This document shows positions 24,650-33,539 of a stretch of DNA of 64,000 bases, piece by piece; position 1 is the first letter of the stretch, and each line of letters opens with the position of its first letter. This stretch comes from Chitinophaga ginsengisegetis. GTDB lineage: Bacteria > Bacteroidota > Bacteroidia > Chitinophagales > Chitinophagaceae. The translations under genes were made by a program, and so were the position numbers. Location of the stretch: assembly GCF_900168065.1 (NCBI RefSeq), contig NZ_FUZZ01000004.1, positions 186,001 to 250,000 of the forward strand, given 5' to 3'. Under the pieces are notes generated by a model, which was given only the letters and a program-made list of their open reading frames with translations, did no database searches and was not told where the DNA came from.

Positions 24650-25811
24650 GCTGTAAAGAGAGTTTATTTAGTTTCCGTTGCAGGAACAACAATGCCACCG
24701 GGAACGTTACTGCTATATAGATCAGCAGTTGCCCGGCTTCCTTATATACATAGTGCATCGGCAACTCCATAAAGTACACTTTGAAGAATCCATCCAGGAA
24801 AGGTGTAAAGGGCATCAGCCAGGCGTAGTACTGGTCGTACCACGGCATGGCCCAGCGGGGAAAAGTAAAGCCGCTGAATACAAAAGCCGGCGAAGTATAG
24901 AACAGGCCCAGGTCGCAGGCCACCATTACATCGCTCACAATGGCAGACACCATCAGGCCAATACTGATACATCCCATAATCAGCAACGTAAACAGGATGA
25001 ACAACGGCCAGGAGCCGCCTATCCTTCCGTGTGCAAAAAGCGGGAACACAATACACGTTACCAGGATGTAATGCAGCCACCCTACGCTGAGGTGCGCCAA
25101 ACCCTTTCCCAGCAATACATTGGAGGCAGAGCCATTGGCCATTGCATTCAGTTCTGCAAACGTGCCTCTTTTTTCTTCGAGGTTCAAAGCCAGCACTGTT
25201 ACCATGATGATCATCATCTGAAGCGCCACCGCAATTAACCCCGGCACCAGGTATTGCTGGTAATTGTACTGCGGATTATAAAGCATGTAAGACGTGAGCC
25301 GGATGGGTTGTACCAGCGCCATCGCCTTACCGGCGGGCATGCCCGTTTTTACAAACTTCTGTAACGTAACGCCCGAACCCGCCGTAATCAATACTTTGGC
25401 GGCATCTTTATAGATCAGCTTCGCCGTTACTACGGCGGCGGTATTGGTGTACACGGTGATATACACCGGTTGACGGCTTTTGATATGGTCGTCCATTTTC
25501 TCCGGGAAATGGATAGCGCCCTGGATGATGCCCTGTTCCATCATCTTCTGCACGGAGGCTTCGTTATCTACCTGCTGTGTAATGTGGATGCTCTCCGTTT
25601 GCTCCAGCATAAACGCAAACTTCCTCGACAAAGGCGAATGCGACTCATCCCAGATGGCCACCGGCAAATCGCGGGCAAACTGGTTATTGTAGATATAACC
25701 ATACAGCAGGCATACCAATGGTGGCAACACCAGCAATACAATGTAGTGCTCCGGGAGGGTAAGTATACGCTTCCATTCCCTGATCATGATATGGATAATG
25801 GAACGCATCAT
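24642..25811 (-). CDS. ABC-2 type permease, first of pair
   Basis: A 389-aa ABC-2 membrane protein with the same architecture as the next gene: N-terminal span (about 19-39, YIVLLVLPPLVCLLYGYIYN), periplasmic domain with DLPVAIWDESHSPLSRKF, and C-terminal spans from about 182 (YLVPGLIAVALQMMIIMVTV). Its start overlaps the HlyD stop by 4 bp (ATGA). It has about 20-25% visible likeness to the second permease in layout, suggesting an old duplication. No ATPase gene is adjacent. Confidence 0.88.
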   Translation of the reverse strand: MMRSIIHIMIREWKRILTLPEHYIVLLVLPPLVCLLYGYIYNNQFARDLPVAIWDESHSPLSRKFAFMLEQTESIHITQQVDNEASVQKMMEQGIIQGAIHFPEKMDDHIKSRQPVYITVYTNTAAVVTAKLIYKDAAKVLITAGSGVTLQKFVKTGMPAGKAMALVQPIRLTSYMLYNPQYNYQQYLVPGLIAVALQMMIIMVTVLALNLEEKRGTFAELNAMANGSASNVLLGKGLAHLSVGWLHYILVTCIVFPLFAHGRIGGSWPLFILFTLLIMGCISIGLMVSAIVSDVMVACDLGLFYTSPAFVFSGFTFPRWAMPWYDQYYAWLMPFTPFLDGFFKVYFMELPMHYVYKEAGQLLIYIAVTFPVALLFLQRKLNKLSLQHA

Positions 25812-26797
25812 GGCAGGTTCATGGAGGCAGTCATACCAGGGCGCAAGCCTTTGATAGCCGCCTGGTTAACGGGTTTCAGATCTACCGTAAAAGTGCGCAG
25901 TTCAAATTTACCCTGTTCTTTTACCGGTACCCAGTTGGCGAAAGTGAGCGAGGGAGCTACTTTATGTACCTCCGCTTCAAAATTTTCAGGATCACATCCC
26001 GGTACGCGCACAGTAACACGGGCGCCTAAAGGGAAACGCTGCATATCATCCTGGCGCACATTATACGTAATATGATAGGTAGCCGGTTTCTGGATAGTCA
26101 TCAGCGGATAACCGATCGCCACTATTTCTCCTTCTTCTATTACCATTGAAGTAATAATACCATCTGACGGCGCATGGATATAAGTGTTATCAGATAATGC
26201 TTTGGTGAGTTCGTAGCCCTGTTCCGCCTGGCGTACAATAGCGGAAGCGGTGGTGATCAGTTCCGGGCGACTCCCCTGTTGCAGCATATCCATATTCAGC
26301 TTGGCCGTTTCCATTTCTTTTTTGGCGGCCTGCAGTTTGAAATACACCAGGTCTTTTTCCTGTCCTGAAATTACCTCATCATTAAAGAGGTTTTGCATAC
26401 GCTGATAGGTTTTCTGCATCAGCTCATACTGTTGCTGGGTAATATTGTACAGGTTATCGGCGGCTTTGATGGCTTCGGGGCGGGCGCCTTTCTGCAGCAA
26501 TGTGAGCTGTCCTTTTGCTGCATCAATGGCAGCCTGCGCCTGGTTACGGATGGCATTGATTTCGGTAGACCGGAGCACGCCCAGCAGCTGTCCTTTGCGG
26601 ATGGTATCACCCTGTTTTACCAGGAGACTATCCAGGCGGCCGGGGAATTCTGCTGCCACATCCACATAATCGGCGTCCACCATGCCTATCATTGATTTAT
26701 CTGCAGCTGCCGGCTTCTTTACAAAGAAGATCAGCGCAATAACCAGGATAGCAATGGGGATCAGCAGGGCCCAATAATTTTTTAATACAGCTCTCAT
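25808..26797 (-). CDS. HlyD-family periplasmic adaptor
   Basis: A 329-aa membrane-fusion protein that would bridge the inner-membrane permeases and the TolC channel. It has one N-terminal span (about 8-26, YWALLIPIAILVIALIFFVK), the first biotinyl-lipoyl half (VDVAAEFPGRLDSLLVKQGD), a long coiled-coil hairpin (about 80-190, rich in Q, A and E), then the second half (TYIHAPSDGIITSMVIEEGE) and a beta-barrel ending in LKPVNQAAIKGLRPGMTASM. It lies 12 bp after the TolC gene. Confidence 0.93.
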   Translation of the reverse strand: MRAVLKNYWALLIPIAILVIALIFFVKKPAAADKSMIGMVDADYVDVAAEFPGRLDSLLVKQGDTIRKGQLLGVLRSTEINAIRNQAQAAIDAAKGQLTLLQKGARPEAIKAADNLYNITQQQYELMQKTYQRMQNLFNDEVISGQEKDLVYFKLQAAKKEMETAKLNMDMLQQGSRPELITTASAIVRQAEQGYELTKALSDNTYIHAPSDGIITSMVIEEGEIVAIGYPLMTIQKPATYHITYNVRQDDMQRFPLGARVTVRVPGCDPENFEAEVHKVAPSLTFANWVPVKEQGKFELRTFTVDLKPVNQAAIKGLRPGMTASMNLP

Positions 26798-26809
26798 GAA
26801 AAAATCTGT

Positions 26810-28264
26810 TTATCTGTCAACGTATTCTGCAAATTGTTCCGGTGTACCTATTACATTCCAGTATTGCGCCAGTGCAAGGTAATAGCCCATCACGGCGGTG
26901 TAGTAAATCTTCTGCATTTCCTCTTCCTGCAGCAGTGCATCATTTACATCTTTTACAGACGACAACTGGTTTTGCATACGGTCAGTTACCAGCGTAGTGG
27001 TGAGGTGCGCCTGTTGCCGCGCGCTATCCAGCGATGCCACATCATTCTGCAGGGCTTTCATTTTATTGATCGCTACTTTCAGTTGCAGCTCCAGCGAGGT
27101 TTTGGTGTTCAGGGCGGCCATCTGCGCTTCTTCCACCAGCATTTTACTGGCTTTGGTGCGCTTATATTTCTGGAAGCCGTCGAAGAGGTTCCATTGCATT
27201 TCCACGCCGATGAGCCAGGGTGGTATCGTTACCGGCAGGTCTTTCTGATACAGGTTTAAGCTGCCGATGGCAAAAACATTGGGCAGGGCGAGCGACCGGG
27301 AAGCCTTCACGGCTACATTTGCCAGGTCCGTTTTATTTTCCACCAGGCGGTAAGTAGGGTTATTGCGGAGTAATTCCAGTTGGCCCGTTTCCGTTACCGG
27401 CTTCAGTTCATATTCCAGTGTGTCGTTAATTGTTATAGGGGTTTCAATCGGCTGCCCGAGTAAGTCGTTCAGTTCCAGCAGCGCGTTTTCCTTTTCCAGT
27501 TCCAGGTTGTTGTACCGGTTGGTGGCCTGCACAAAAGACACCCGTGCCCAGTTGAGCAGGTATGGCGGCAGGATCTGGTTATCTTTTAAAGAGGTGGCAT
27601 AATCACGGTTCTTCCTAAAAGATTCCACGATCACGGCTTCATGCGCAAGAATAGTGTTCAGGTAAAGGATGCGGAGGTACTGTGCGCTGATGGCAAAGAA
27701 CAATCCTTTTTCCACCACCTGTTGGTTAAACTGCCCGGCGGTTACCTGTGTTCTGGCCAGCTGTTGCGCAGTAGCAATTTTGCCACCCAGGTAAATAGGC
27801 TGCCGCAGTGCGAGCGCCGCGGTGAAATAAGATTGTTTGGTCAGCTCCGGGTTATAATCGGGGTACACCGTATTAATGATCCCTTTGGTGGTATTATAAA
27901 TAACGTCCTGCACATTTTGCGGAAGCGGCTGCCCGGTAATTTGCTGGTAAACAGTATTGGCTGTATTCACGCTTTGGGCAGATGATCCGTTCACCACGCC
28001 ATCTTTTACCTGTTGCAGATTTATTTCCAGTGGTTTACCGAGGTAGTTGTAGCCGGCCAGCAGATCCACTTTGGGGTAATACGACCTGTTTTCTGCCTGC
28101 AGGTTATACTCTCGGGCTTTCAGGGATCGCTGCGCCTGCTGCACCAATGTGTTTCCCTGTTTGGCAAGCCGGTAACATTCCTTTAAAGTGAGCTGTTGTC
28201 CGTTTTGCTGACCGTGTGCATACAATACTGGCAGTAACGGAATTAGAAACAAGTAATATCTCAT
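26810..28264 (-). CDS. TolC-family outer-membrane efflux protein
   Basis: A 484-aa outer-membrane factor with a signal peptide (MRYYLFLIPLLPVLYAHGQ) and two repeats of the OEP domain (LTLKECYRLAKQGNTLVQQA near the N-terminus; SRSLALPNVFAIGSLNLYQK in the second half), rich in long helices. It heads the operon TolC-HlyD-permease-permease-exonuclease and would form the outer-membrane exit duct. No regulator lies beside it. Confidence 0.93.
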   Translation of the reverse strand: MRYYLFLIPLLPVLYAHGQQNGQQLTLKECYRLAKQGNTLVQQAQRSLKAREYNLQAENRSYYPKVDLLAGYNYLGKPLEINLQQVKDGVVNGSSAQSVNTANTVYQQITGQPLPQNVQDVIYNTTKGIINTVYPDYNPELTKQSYFTAALALRQPIYLGGKIATAQQLARTQVTAGQFNQQVVEKGLFFAISAQYLRILYLNTILAHEAVIVESFRKNRDYATSLKDNQILPPYLLNWARVSFVQATNRYNNLELEKENALLELNDLLGQPIETPITINDTLEYELKPVTETGQLELLRNNPTYRLVENKTDLANVAVKASRSLALPNVFAIGSLNLYQKDLPVTIPPWLIGVEMQWNLFDGFQKYKRTKASKMLVEEAQMAALNTKTSLELQLKVAINKMKALQNDVASLDSARQQAHLTTTLVTDRMQNQLSSVKDVNDALLQEEEMQKIYYTAVMGYYLALAQYWNVIGTPEQFAEYVDR

Positions 28265-28583
28265 ACGGTTTTCTTTACATCAGGAAGGTTCCGGTTTGAC
28301 CTTAACACCTCAAAACAATCTTTCATGCATAATGTTTGAAGTATTTGAAAAAAATTATACATCATTTGATAATAAAGGGCTTATCGTAATATTTATTACC
28401 TTTAGCGCATACACAAAAAGTACATCATTATGTGTATTTGATCCATTTGAACCCATCAGTTTTCACCCGATATTTGTGATACAAAAGATTGAACAATAAG
28501 TTCCTGATCTTGTTAAAATAAAGTCCTGCAGCGGTTTACGCGGCATTATAATTCTTTGATTCATTATAAAACTACATTTACTT
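28265..28583. other. 319-bp intergenic region between divergent TolC operon and YceI gene
   Basis: AT-rich spacer between divergently transcribed genes. It holds a short frame (28296-28499, 67 codons, Phe-rich) that I do not accept as a gene. One TACCTTTA box (28397-28404, plus strand) could be a promoter, but it is 180 bp from the YceI start. Nothing else is recognisable. Confidence 0.5.
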
Positions 28584-29120
28584 ATGGCAAAACAACAATG
28601 GGTAGCCGACGCCAGTCACAGTGAGCTTGGATTCAAAATCCGTCACCTGATGATTACCAATATCAATGGTAAATTCAACAACTTCACCGTGGACGCAGAA
28701 ACAGAAGGAGAAGATTTTATGACAGCGAAAGTGAGAGTAGCGGTAGATATAGATTCTATTTCAACAGGCAGCGCCGACAGGGATCAACACCTTCGTTCCC
28801 CGGATTTCTTTGATGTAAACACCTACAAGGATATCATTTTCGAAGCTACCAAATATGAGAACGTTGACAACGACGGCTCTTATGAACTTTACGGAGATCT
28901 GACCATCCGCGGGGTAACCAAAAACATCAAACTCGCCGTAGAATTCGGTGGTGTGGTAAAAGATCCCTGGGGTAATACCAAAGCCGGTTTTACCATTAAC
29001 GGGAAAATTAACCGTAAAGATTTCGGCCTTAACTGGAACGCGGCTACCGAAGCCGGTGGCGTACTGGTGGGCGATGATGTAAAAATCTACGGAGAAGTGC
29101 AACTGATCAAAAAGCAGTAA
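28584..29120 (+). CDS. YceI-family lipid-binding protein
   Basis: A 178-aa YceI-like lipocalin-fold protein that in characterised members binds polyisoprenoid or fatty-acid chains. The full domain is visible: WVADASHSELGFKIRHLMIT at the start, IDSISTGSADRDQHLRSPDF (about 53-72), FEATKYENVDNDGSYELYGD, and GFTINGKINRKDFGLNWN. There is no signal peptide, so it is probably cytoplasmic, unlike E. coli YceI. It may be the first gene of the stress cluster that follows 64 bp downstream. Confidence 0.93.
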   Translation: MAKQQWVADASHSELGFKIRHLMITNINGKFNNFTVDAETEGEDFMTAKVRVAVDIDSISTGSADRDQHLRSPDFFDVNTYKDIIFEATKYENVDNDGSYELYGDLTIRGVTKNIKLAVEFGGVVKDPWGNTKAGFTINGKINRKDFGLNWNAATEAGGVLVGDDVKIYGEVQLIKKQ

Positions 29121-29184
29121 GATTATCAGCTGTTAGTTTTTGCACCCGCAAAAACTAACAGCCAACTTTAAAAAAGGGGGAATT

Positions 29185-30117
29185 ATGAATGAAATAACCG
29201 GCCTGCATCATATCACGGCCATTTCAGGCAATGCGAAGAAGAACTTTGATTTTTATACCCGTGTGATGGGATTACGTTTTGTAAAGAAAACGGTGAACTT
29301 TGATGATCCCCACACCTATCATTTTTATTATGGAGATGAAACCGGCACGCCCGGTACTATCCTCACTTTCTTCCCCTGGGAAGATATTATGGCCGGCCGC
29401 AGAGGTACCCACATGGCTACCGAGGTAGGCTATAGCATTCCGGAAGGCAGCATTGACTTCTGGTTAAAAAGATTTGAAAAAGAGAACATCATCTATAATA
29501 AACCATCTTCCAAATTCGGGGAAATATACCTCACCTTTATTGACCCCGATGGATTGAAAGTGGAACTGACTGTTCCGGAAAAGCCGGACAACCGCACACC
29601 GTGGGTAACCAATGAAGTGGGCGAAGAAAATGCTACCCGTGGATTCCATCATGTTACCCTTACGCTGGAAGATGTGCAGCCTACTGCCGACCTGCTGGTA
29701 TCAGTGTTTGGTTACAAACTGGATAAGCATCATACCAACCGTTACCGCTTTGTGAGTCCGGCTGGTGATACCGCCAATTATATTGACCTGGTAGAAGCCA
29801 AAGGAGAATCCCGTGGGCATGTTGCCGGCGGAAGTGTGCACCACATTGCTTTCCGGATGAAAGACGACGATATGCAAATGCACTACCGTCAGCTGCTGGA
29901 AGACCGTGGCTTAAACGTTACGCCGCAGCTGGACCGTAAATATTTCCGGTCTGTTTACTTCCGGGAGCCGGGCGGCGTGTTGTTTGAACTGGCTACCGAT
30001 GTACCTGGCTTCACCGTAGATGAGCCGGCAGCCGAACTGGGCACGCACCTGATGTTGCCGCCGCAGTACGAGTCGCAGCGGGATGAGATTGTGAAAAAAC
30101 TGATTAAACTGGACTGA
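29185..30117 (+). CDS. Ring-cleaving dioxygenase of the MhqO type (VOC fold)
   Basis: A 310-aa tandem VOC (glyoxalase-bleomycin-dioxygenase) protein. The ATG at 29185, preceded by AAAAAGGGGGAATT, is preferred to an upstream ATG. The N-terminal VOC module begins GLHHITAISGNAKKNFDFYT and the second GFHHVTLTLEDVQPTADLLV (about 155). Candidate metal ligands are His8 in LHHIT, HHIAFR near 216 and FELATDV near 268. Bacillus MhqO and MhqD act in hydroquinone/quinone resistance, and an MhqD-like gene follows one base later. The exact substrate is inferred. Confidence 0.88.
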   Translation: MNEITGLHHITAISGNAKKNFDFYTRVMGLRFVKKTVNFDDPHTYHFYYGDETGTPGTILTFFPWEDIMAGRRGTHMATEVGYSIPEGSIDFWLKRFEKENIIYNKPSSKFGEIYLTFIDPDGLKVELTVPEKPDNRTPWVTNEVGEENATRGFHHVTLTLEDVQPTADLLVSVFGYKLDKHHTNRYRFVSPAGDTANYIDLVEAKGESRGHVAGGSVHHIAFRMKDDDMQMHYRQLLEDRGLNVTPQLDRKYFRSVYFREPGGVLFELATDVPGFTVDEPAAELGTHLMLPPQYESQRDEIVKKLIKLD

Positions 30118-30118
30118 T

Positions 30119-30748
30119 ATGGATTTTAAACCTATGCAGTATGTATACGAAGCGGTGGGTAACCCCACCGCCTATACGCTACTGCTGTTGCATGGCACCG
30201 GCGGAGACGAACGGGATTTATTACCACTGGCTGGATCACTGGGAAAAGGTTTCAATATCCTCAGCCTGAGAGGCAACGTACAGGAACACGGCATGCCACG
30301 GTTCTTCCGTCGTTTAGGCATGGGCGTATTTGACGAAGAAGATGTACATTTCAGGACGCATGAAATGGTGCATTTCCTGAAAGAACTAGCCACTAAAGAG
30401 GGCTTTGATATCAATAAACTGATTGCTGTTGGCTATTCCAACGGGGCCAATATTGCGGGCGCCGTGCTTATCTTATACCCGGAGCTGCTGGCCGGCGCGC
30501 TATTGTTCCGTCCTATGCAGCCATTGGGCGGTATAGAAGACAGCTTCGAAACACCGCGGCAACAACCCGTATTTATGAGCGCCGGCACACAGGACGGCAC
30601 CGTAGATCCCGCAGCCACAGCTGCTTATGCCACCCTGCTTAACAGCAATGGCTTTAAAGTAAGTACATTCGATATTCCTGCCGGTCATAACCTGGTACAA
30701 CGCGATATTACTTTGGCAGCAGAATGGATGAAAGATAATTTTCAGTAA
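30119..30748 (+). CDS. Alpha/beta hydrolase, MhqD-like carboxylesterase/phospholipase
   Basis: A 209-aa hydrolase. The catalytic triad is visible: Ser in GYSNGANIAG (about 108), Asp in GTQDGTVDP (about 160) and His in PAGHNLV (about 191); the oxyanion region is LLLHGTGGDERDLLPLAG. It begins one base after the MhqO-like gene and pairs with it as in the Bacillus mhq genes. It probably removes ester or lactone products of quinone-type compounds; the substrate is unknown. Confidence 0.9.
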   Translation: MDFKPMQYVYEAVGNPTAYTLLLLHGTGGDERDLLPLAGSLGKGFNILSLRGNVQEHGMPRFFRRLGMGVFDEEDVHFRTHEMVHFLKELATKEGFDINKLIAVGYSNGANIAGAVLILYPELLAGALLFRPMQPLGGIEDSFETPRQQPVFMSAGTQDGTVDPAATAAYATLLNSNGFKVSTFDIPAGHNLVQRDITLAAEWMKDNFQ

Positions 30749-30757
30749 AAAAAATAT

Positions 30758-31159
30758 ATGGACCAGGAAGTTAGAGTCAGTTTATCCGGCCGCCCTTACC
30801 AGGTGTCAATAGATACAAGAGACCACCGCTGGCTGGCAGACGAGCCAATAGAAGCCGGTGGCGACGATACCGGTCCCCAGCCCGGGGAATTACTGCTGAG
30901 CAGCCTGGGCTCCTGCACCGCTATCACGCTTAAAATGTACGCCGACAGGAAGAAGTGGCCCGTAGAGAACATTGAAATTGAGCTGCGCTTTAACAGCGCC
31001 GCGAAGCCGGACCCGCTTACCACCGTCATTGATATCGACATGCACTTTACCGGTGATCTTAGTGAAGAACAGATAGCCAGGCTGGAGCAGATAGCGCGCT
31101 CCTGCCCTATTCATAAAGTATTGAGCCATCCCATTATTATGAACACAAAAGCCGTATAA
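30758..31159 (+). CDS. OsmC-family thiol peroxidase-like protein
   Basis: A 133-aa OsmC/Ohr-fold protein. The two reactive cysteines are at SSLGSCTAITLKM (about residue 52) and RSCPIHKVLSHP (about residue 113), the spacing of this family. OsmC/YhfA proteins reduce organic peroxides. It begins 9 bp after the MhqD-like gene and ends 2 bp before the CDGSH gene, so it belongs to the same transcript. Confidence 0.92.
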   Translation: MDQEVRVSLSGRPYQVSIDTRDHRWLADEPIEAGGDDTGPQPGELLLSSLGSCTAITLKMYADRKKWPVENIEIELRFNSAAKPDPLTTVIDIDMHFTGDLSEEQIARLEQIARSCPIHKVLSHPIIMNTKAV

Positions 31160-31161
31160 AG

Positions 31162-31605
31162 ATGAAAGACATCACCAAACACTACTCCAACGGAGAGGTA
31201 ACCATTGTATGGAAGCCAAATGTGTGCATCCACTCGGAGATGTGTTTTCACGGGCTGCCAGCCGTATTCAATCCAAACCAAAAGCCCTGGATTAATGCGC
31301 AGGGAGCCACCACTGAACAGATTGTATCGCAGATCAAACATTGCCCTTCCGGCGCGCTGAGCTTTTTTATGAATGCAGACGTGGAAAAACAGGGCGGCGT
31401 GGAACCACAGATCACCGCGGAGAGCATTGTGGAACCTACTCCGAACGGGCCACTGCTGGTATATGGCAATATCATTGTAAGAGATGCCACAGGAAAGGAA
31501 ACACACAAAAACAAGGTAACTGCTTTTTGCCGCTGCGGCGGGTCATCCAACAAGCCTTACTGCGATGGCACACATACTAAAATCAATTTCTCAGACAAAT
31601 CCTAA
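31162..31605 (+). CDS. Fe-S protein: Fer4_19 domain plus CDGSH domain
   Basis: A 147-aa iron-sulfur protein. Residues about 1-75 form a Fer4_19 (divergent ferredoxin) domain with cysteines in VCIHSEMCFHGL and IKHCPSGALSFF. The C-terminal CDGSH-type [2Fe-2S] motif is AFCRCGGSSNKPYCDGTH (about 122-139), where Thr replaces the usual Ser. Such proteins are redox or sensor proteins. It sits 2 bp after the osmC-like gene. Confidence 0.9.
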   Translation: MKDITKHYSNGEVTIVWKPNVCIHSEMCFHGLPAVFNPNQKPWINAQGATTEQIVSQIKHCPSGALSFFMNADVEKQGGVEPQITAESIVEPTPNGPLLVYGNIIVRDATGKETHKNKVTAFCRCGGSSNKPYCDGTHTKINFSDKS

Positions 31606-31616
31606 TCAACCTTTAT

Positions 31617-31889
31617 ATGGAACTCACCATCAGGAACAACATTGCAAAGAAACAGTTTGAAACGGAAGTGGAAGGCCATACCGCACTGGTAGCCTATACC
31701 CTGTTCCCCGGCGGCATTGCCTTTATGCATACAGAAGTACCACCGGAACTGGAAGGCCGCGGCATCGCCGGACAACTGGCCAAATACGTACTGGAATATG
31801 CCCGGGAAAACCACCTGAAAGTAAAACCTTACTGTCCCTACGTGAATGCCTATATGAAAAGACATCCTGAATACAATGATCTTTTATAA
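31617..31889 (+). CDS. GNAT-type N-acetyltransferase, YjdJ family
   Basis: A 90-aa minimal GNAT (yjdJ, human NATD1-like). The acetyl-CoA loop region is TEVPPELEGRGIAGQLAKYV (about 40-59), followed by LKVKPYCPYVNAYMKRHPEY, the hallmark end of this family with a conserved Cys. The substrate is unknown. It follows the CDGSH gene by 11 bp and precedes the YeeE/YedE halves by 27 bp. Confidence 0.92.
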   Translation: MELTIRNNIAKKQFETEVEGHTALVAYTLFPGGIAFMHTEVPPELEGRGIAGQLAKYVLEYARENHLKVKPYCPYVNAYMKRHPEYNDLL

Positions 31890-31916
31890 CTTTATCATCT
31901 CCTAAATTCCTTTTCT

Positions 31917-32492
31917 ATGCAATTTTTGAAATTCATTCAGCAACCCTGGCATTGGTCGGTATCGGGGTTGCTGATTGGCCTTACAGTGCCCGTGCTGCTG
32001 CTGTTGGGCAATAAGGCGTTTGGCATTTCTTCCTCACTGCGGCATATCTGTGCGGCATGTTTCCCGGCGGATATCTCCTTCTTTAAATACGACTGGAAAA
32101 AAGAAGCGTGGAACCTCTTCTTTGTGGCCGGCATTTTACTGGGCGGATTTATTGCGGGGCATTACCTGCAGGATGGCAACGATATCCAGGTGGCAGCGGC
32201 TACACAGGCCCGGCTGGCCACTTACGGCGTGCATGATTATTCGGCTTTGCTACCGCCGGAAATATTCAGCTGGTCCAACGTGTTTACCTGGAAAGGACTG
32301 GTATTCTTTGTTATTGGCGGATTGCTGGTGGGCTTTGGTACCCGCTATGCCGGCGGTTGTACATCCGGTCACTCTATTATGGGACTGTCTAATTTACAAT
32401 GGCCATCACTGGTGGCTACGTGTTGTTTTATGGCCGGTGGCTTCTTCAGCGCCAACCTGCTTATTCCTTACCTTTTTAAATGGCTGAACTAA
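31917..32492 (+). CDS. YeeE/YedE-family transporter, N-terminal half
   Basis: A 191-aa membrane protein with about five spans. The conserved motif GTRYAGGCTSGHSIMGLSNL (about 140-159) is the first sulfur-handling Cys motif of YeeE/YedE proteins; the characterised member TsuA takes up thiosulfate. LLIGLTVPVLLLLGNKAFGI near the N-terminus is the first span region. The second half is a separate gene starting 1 bp after this stop, so the two chains probably form one transporter. Sulfur transport fits the thiol-stress neighbours. Confidence 0.9.
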   Translation: MQFLKFIQQPWHWSVSGLLIGLTVPVLLLLGNKAFGISSSLRHICAACFPADISFFKYDWKKEAWNLFFVAGILLGGFIAGHYLQDGNDIQVAAATQARLATYGVHDYSALLPPEIFSWSNVFTWKGLVFFVIGGLLVGFGTRYAGGCTSGHSIMGLSNLQWPSLVATCCFMAGGFFSANLLIPYLFKWLN

Positions 32493-32493
32493 C

Positions 32494-32904
32494 ATGAAAA
32501 ATATCAGGTACCTGGTGGCAGGAACTTTCTTTGGTATTGTGCTGGTAAAGGCGCAGGTGATCAGCTGGTTCCGTATCCAGGAAATGTTTCAGCTTACTTC
32601 CTTTCACATGTACGGCGTGATTGGCACCGCAGTAGTTACGGGAATCATTTCCCTGCAACTGATCAAACGGTTTAAGATCAAAACCATCCAGGGCGAACCT
32701 ATTTCGGTAGCGCCTAAAACTTTTAATAAGGGACAGATCTTCGGAGGGTTGCTCTTTGGCGTGGGATGGGCCATCACCGGGGCTTGTCCGGGTCCGTTGT
32801 TTGCGCAGATCGGCACCGGCTTCACCGTAGTGGGTGTTACATTACTGAGTGCTATTGCCGGCACCTGGATATATGGTGCGTTAAAACCGAAACTGCCGCA
32901 CTAA
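32494..32904 (+). CDS. YeeE/YedE-family transporter, C-terminal half
   Basis: A 136-aa membrane protein with about four spans. The second family motif is GVGWAITGACPGPLFAQIGT (about 90-109). It is the last gene of the run that begins at the MhqO-like dioxygenase. Split YeeE/YedE pairs are common in Bacteroidota and Proteobacteria. Confidence 0.9.
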   Translation: MKNIRYLVAGTFFGIVLVKAQVISWFRIQEMFQLTSFHMYGVIGTAVVTGIISLQLIKRFKIKTIQGEPISVAPKTFNKGQIFGGLLFGVGWAITGACPGPLFAQIGTGFTVVGVTLLSAIAGTWIYGALKPKLPH

Positions 32905-32936
32905 AAAAAAGCTTCAAGGAGCTGGCCCTTGAAGCT
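32903..32936 (-). terminator. Terminator of the DUF4142 gene
   Basis: On the minus strand AGCTTCAAGG-GCCAGCT-CCTTGAAGCT, a perfect 10-bp stem, is followed by eight T residues. It lies 30 bp past the stop of the minus-strand gene and touches the stop of the plus-strand YeeE/YedE gene, so it may also slow readthrough from that side. Confidence 0.85.
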
Positions 32937-32966
32937 ACGGTTGCTATTCTCTACATTCACGGATAA

Positions 32967-33539
32967 TTATTTTTTCAAAGCATCTTTAATTGCTTTCGCG
33001 GAATCCTGGTGCGCCTTCAGTGTAGGCAATGTATTTCTGGCCCAGGTTTTCAGGTCTTCGTCTGTTACATTATCTCCTGCTTTCTCAAATTTATTCACGT
33101 CTTTATCGTGGTCGTCTACCATCATACTCATATAGTCTTTGTCGAACTCCTTACCGGTTTTCTTACCCAGATCCTCAATATGTTTCTTTGTTTCTGTAGA
33201 TAATTCTGCCGGTAAAGTGATACCCTTTGTTCCGGCCAGCGCCTTTAATTCATCCACTGCTTTGGAGTGATCGTTTACCATCATGGTAGCAAAAGCCTTT
33301 ACCCTTGTACTCTGAGCTTTCTCCTGTGCCAGCTTACCCATTTCTACTTCCATCATACTACCATTCGCAGCCTCTACCGCAAATTCAGATGATTTTTCAT
33401 CTACCGGCTTAACAGTTTCATTAATATCCTTTGCACTGTCTACCGGTGTTTCCGATTGTGGATTCTTCGCTGTATTGTTACACGACTGTGTCATCCACAC
33501 GGTTAAAAATGTTGCCGATAAAATAAGTAGCTTCTTCAT
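32967..33539 (-). CDS. DUF4142 lipoprotein
   Basis: A 190-aa lipoprotein (MKKLLILSATFLTVWMTQSC with the lipobox Cys20) followed by an acidic linker and the DUF4142 domain (about 50-188). This is a ferritin-like four-helix bundle with paired His residues: FATMMVNDHSKAVDELKALA and DYMSMMVDDHDKDVNKFEKA. Such proteins are often stress-induced in this phylum. Their function is unknown; metal binding by the paired His/Asp is plausible. It is a single gene. Confidence 0.88.
   Translation of the reverse strand: MKKLLILSATFLTVWMTQSCNNTAKNPQSETPVDSAKDINETVKPVDEKSSEFAVEAANGSMMEVEMGKLAQEKAQSTRVKAFATMMVNDHSKAVDELKALAGTKGITLPAELSTETKKHIEDLGKKTGKEFDKDYMSMMVDDHDKDVNKFEKAGDNVTDEDLKTWARNTLPTLKAHQDSAKAIKDALKK

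Noticed and set aside
28296-28499. 67-codon gene between TolC and YceI
   Set aside because: Phe- and Ile-rich, with no recognisable domain and no promoter fitting its start; looks like chance in AT-rich DNA.
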